The notes beneath the pieces were generated by a model, which made no database searches, was not told where the DNA came from, and saw only the letters and a list, made by a program, of their open reading frames with translations. Made by a program: the position numbers and the translations under genes. From Chlamydiales bacterium (GTDB lineage Bacteria > Chlamydiota > Chlamydiia > Chlamydiales > JAAKFR01), in assembly GCA_022601535.1 (NCBI GenBank), contig JAJACK010000002.1, positions 143,714-207,713 of the forward strand: DNA of 64,000 bases, in the 5' to 3' direction. The first letter of the stretch is position 1. Every line of letters begins with the position of its first letter. This document shows positions 61,898 to 64,000 of the stretch, piece by piece.

Positions 61898-63829
61898 ATG
61901 TCCCCAATCAACCCTTCGGCAAGATACTCTCCCCCTCCTGATCTAACCTGGACGGAGCTACAAGCCAAAAACAACGCTACCCATATTCCTCCTGAAGAGT
62001 TTGAGGAGCTTGCCTCTTTTTTAAAGACCCATTCTCCTGAAATGGCAACAGCTGTTGAAGAAGGCTCTCTATTCGAAAAAACAGAGTTAGATTTATCCTC
62101 CAAAGAACTTACAGAGCTTCCAAGTTCCCTAAAATATTTAACAAACCTAACTCTGCTTAATGTATACGATAACCAATTAACTGACCTTCCCGATACGATA
62201 GGGCAATTGACAAACCTAACTGAGCTTAATGTATCCGGTAATACATTAACTGCCCTTCCCGATACCGTAGGACAATTGACAAACCTAACTCTGCTTTATA
62301 TGTATAGTAACGATTTAGCTGTTCTTCCCGATACCATAGGACAATTGACAAACCTAACTGAGATTCACGCATACTATAACCAGTTAACTGCCCTTCCCAA
62401 TACCATAGGACAATTGACAAACCTAACTGAGATTCATGCGCGCGGCACCCAGTTAACTGCCCTTCCCAATACCATAGGACAATTGACAAATCTAACTCTG
62501 CTTGATGTATCCGAGAACCAGTTAACCGACCTTCCCGATACCATAGGACAACTGACAAACCTAACGCTGCTTTATATACACTATAACGAGTTAGTTGCCC
62601 TTCCCGATACCATAGGACAATTGGCAAACCTAACTGAGCTTCATGCACACTATAACCAGTTAACTGTCCTTCCCAATACGATAGGACAATTGACAAACCT
62701 AACTGCGCTTCCTCTATCCTATAACCAGTTAACTGCCTTTCCCGAGACCATAGGACAATTAACAAGTCTAACGCATCTTAGTGTATATAATAACCAGTTA
62801 ACTGCCCTTCCATCTTCCATAGGAGATCTAAATTTGCTTGGGATGCTTGAAATCTGTAGCAACCCAAGTCTTTCCATTCTTCCAATTTCTTTAGGGAATT
62901 GCTCTCAATTAACATACTTGAACATCCAAGGAACCAGTATCTATCGATCTAATCGCGATCAAATACTTACTGCATGTCGGAATATGCGAAACTTAGAAGC
63001 CTTTGAAAAACTTCCTCATAAGATCAAGCTGTGGAGAGGATTTACAGATGTTGTTGGGGAGTGGACAGATCCAGAATTCACTAGAGAGCAGAAAGGGAAT
63101 CTATATGAGTGGCTTTTCCGTTTAGAGAAAGCCAGTGATTTTAAGAGGAATCAAAAAGAACTGGCAGAAACAACATGTGCCATCCTAGAAACCGTTCATA
63201 CAGATGCTAAATTTAGAGAAACCTTCTTTAATTTGATTGTTGGAGATCTCGCCGCTTGCGGTGATAGAGCTGCGATGTCTCTCAATCTTGTCTATACAGA
63301 TTGGAAATTATACACTCTTCCAGCTGAAGCCCCTCTTTCAGAAAAGGTTCAACTTCTTATTGGGTGTGGTCGAGCTCTAAAATTAAGGCAGGCTGTATTA
63401 AGTCGGTACTCAGGCTATGAAAATGTTGAAAAGGTTCTTTATGCTGAGGTTAATCTAAGAGAAAGACTCGCTCTTGTCACTGCAATCACATCTATGATTT
63501 ATAGCGAGATTGGAAATATAGAAGACAGTGTGATTGAAGACATTGCTCAAGAGATTGAAGCGGTTTCTGACGCCGAATTGGTTGTAGAGTTTGCTTACTG
63601 GGAGAACTATCTCAAGGAGCATCATACACTTGATTTCTTTAGAATAGTTAGTAGAATCCAAGCTGCTTCAGGAGGCCTTCTGAAAAGGAGTGGATGTGAA
63701 AACATCACAGATGAGGAATATAGAGAGCAAGAAAAAGTGCTTCAAACTCAAAAGCAAGAAGCTATTTTGCAGTTGACTCAAAAAATTATTGATGGAATCC
63801 AACAAAGTGAGGCTATTGCCCAATCCTAA
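61898..63829 (+). CDS. Large LRR protein with NEL-like C-terminal domain; predicted secreted effector
   Basis: A 643-residue protein with N-terminal ATHIPPEEFEELASFLKTHSPEM (28-50) and one degenerate LRR. Ten contiguous LRRs of exactly 23 residues follow (81-310), then two divergent ones, a linker, and the helical NEL-like domain with AACGDRAAMSLNLVYTDW (C454, D456). The C-terminal helical tail matches the IpaH NEL layout loosely. No signal peptide. The ten repeats are nearly identical at DNA level, unlike those in the 39.9-kb member. A second copy starts 114 bp downstream. Confidence 0.78.
   Translation: MSPINPSARYSPPPDLTWTELQAKNNATHIPPEEFEELASFLKTHSPEMATAVEEGSLFEKTELDLSSKELTELPSSLKYLTNLTLLNVYDNQLTDLPDTIGQLTNLTELNVSGNTLTALPDTVGQLTNLTLLYMYSNDLAVLPDTIGQLTNLTEIHAYYNQLTALPNTIGQLTNLTEIHARGTQLTALPNTIGQLTNLTLLDVSENQLTDLPDTIGQLTNLTLLYIHYNELVALPDTIGQLANLTELHAHYNQLTVLPNTIGQLTNLTALPLSYNQLTAFPETIGQLTSLTHLSVYNNQLTALPSSIGDLNLLGMLEICSNPSLSILPISLGNCSQLTYLNIQGTSIYRSNRDQILTACRNMRNLEAFEKLPHKIKLWRGFTDVVGEWTDPEFTREQKGNLYEWLFRLEKASDFKRNQKELAETTCAILETVHTDAKFRETFFNLIVGDLAACGDRAAMSLNLVYTDWKLYTLPAEAPLSEKVQLLIGCGRALKLRQAVLSRYSGYENVEKVLYAEVNLRERLALVTAITSMIYSEIGNIEDSVIEDIAQEIEAVSDAELVVEFAYWENYLKEHHTLDFFRIVSRIQAASGGLLKRSGCENITDEEYREQEKVLQTQKQEAILQLTQKIIDGIQQSEAIAQS
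62138..62827 (+). repeat. Ten tandem 69-bp LRR-coding repeats
   Basis: Ten units of exactly 69 bp (23 codons), each starting with LTNL- or LANL/LTSL-coding sequence and ending at TIGQ (last SIGD). A core such as ATAGGACAATTGACAAAC recurs almost unchanged; variation concentrates in the predicted beta-strand face positions. This implies recent unit duplication or homogenisation. Confidence 0.9.
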
Positions 63830-63905
63830 AGTTTTTCGCACCACTGCGTATCTTTACCCCCCTATTTTGCTCCCTCCCCTATGCATCTTCTAGTAAACAG
63901 AGGGG

Positions 63906-63934
63906 TTTAAATTTAATCTAAAATTTACTACGAT
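63906..63934 (+). promoter_or_regulatory. Candidate promoter of LRR effector copy 2
   Basis: TTTAAA (63906-63911), 17-bp spacer, TACGAT (63929-63934), 8 nt before ATG 63943. Spacing identical to that of copy 1 although the -10 hexamer differs. Confidence 0.4.
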
Positions 63935-63942
63935 ACTCTCTT

Positions 63943-64000
63943 ATGTCCCCAATCAATCCCTTGACAAGATACTCTTCCCCTCCTGATCTAACCTGGGCGG
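63943..64000 (+). CDS. Start of a second LRR effector paralog (cut by window end)
   Basis: ATG 63943 opens a frame that reads MSPINPLTRYSSPPDLTWA, nearly the same as the first 19 residues of the gene at 61898. The preceding ~60 bases are also alike, including the promoter layout. Only 58 bases are visible; the LRR and C-terminal parts are outside the window, so whether this copy is intact is unknown. Confidence 0.75.
   Translation, partial: MSPINPLTRYSSPPDLTWA

Noticed and set aside
62226..62765. Open frame of 179 codons on the minus strand with its own 23-residue repeats
   Set aside because: It is the antisense shadow of the 69-bp LRR repeats; the periodicity keeps the frame open. No start signals or family features.
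62138..62827. Regularly spaced repeats that could look like a CRISPR array
   Set aside because: Units are contiguous, 69 bp, in frame and encode LRRs; there are no unique spacers.

Overview
The window is a chromosomal segment of an obligate intracellular bacterium of the phylum Chlamydiota, most probably one of the amoeba- or protist-associated ('environmental') lineages outside Chlamydiaceae. Evidence: the gene order rpsA-nusA-infB-rbfA-truB-ribF-ychF-sctU-sctV-copN-scc1-malQ-rpmB-ubiD-PLD matches, from memory, C. trachomatis CT098 down to CT084; folD-apbE-smpB-dnaN-recF matches CT078-CT074; and ferredoxin-flhA-fliA matches CT059-CT061. Genes for a type III glutamine synthetase, Tdh/Kbl, SthA, an exported alpha carbonic anhydrase, FlhB/FlhF relatives and leucine-rich-repeat (LRR) effectors point to a larger, non-Chlamydiaceae genome. 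The family cannot be fixed from the sequence alone.

Layout. 1-5 kb: the end of a Lol-type lipoprotein exporter (permease + ATPase), threonine-to-glycine catabolism (kbl-tdh) and a short polyprenyl synthase. 5-9 kb: carbonic anhydrase, a sugar-phosphate transferase, an MreD-like membrane protein and the first LRR effector candidate. 8.3-12.7 kb: folD-apbE, smpB, dnaN-recF. 12.6-19 kb: an MFS pump, hypothetical membrane proteins including an inclusion-membrane-like one, an orphan ABC ATPase, an HD hydrolase, tRNA-Ala and tRNA-Ile, a DUF4019 protein and a membrane-anchored kinase-like protein. 19-27.8 kb: a long translation/transcription block. 27.8-29.8 kb: two tandem paralogs of an unrecognised helical family. 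29.9-36.7 kb: type III secretion genes sctU-sctV-copN-chaperone, then malQ. 36.7-42.8 kb: an accessory insertion (LRR protein, Inc-like protein, LRR effector, TPR/transglutaminase-like protein, sthA). 42.9-48.4 kb: rpmB-ubiD, a 789-794 aa orphan, a phospholipase D family protein. 48.4-54.5 kb: glnA type III, then dapB-dapA-asd-dapL and an NlpC/P60 peptidase. 54.5-58.6 kb: a flhB-flhA-flhF-fliA operon with reduced FlhB and FlhF, ending in a 43-aa lipoprotein. 58.7-59.6 kb: tRNA-Pro, ferredoxin and a DUF1858-IscA fusion. 59.6-64 kb: a large beta-propeller-like orphan, a large LRR effector, and the start of a tandem copy cut by the window edge.

Most striking signals: (1) a family of LRR proteins whose C-terminal half resembles the NEL (IpaH/SspH) E3 ubiquitin ligase domain, with a conserved CGDR motif, lying close to type III secretion genes and expanding by tandem duplication; (2) several accessory genes and sctU with a good -10 hexamer only 6-9 nt before the start codon and no Shine-Dalgarno, suggesting leaderless mRNAs; (3) a stripped-down flagellar export set (FlhB without its autocleaving domain, FlhF without the usual insertion region, sigma-28 and a tiny lipoprotein); (4) twin novel proteins placed directly between ychF and the type III secretion operon.

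Genes are densely packed; no gene-free stretch exceeds 300 bases. The longest, 61629-61897, holds a divergent promoter region and an inverted repeat.
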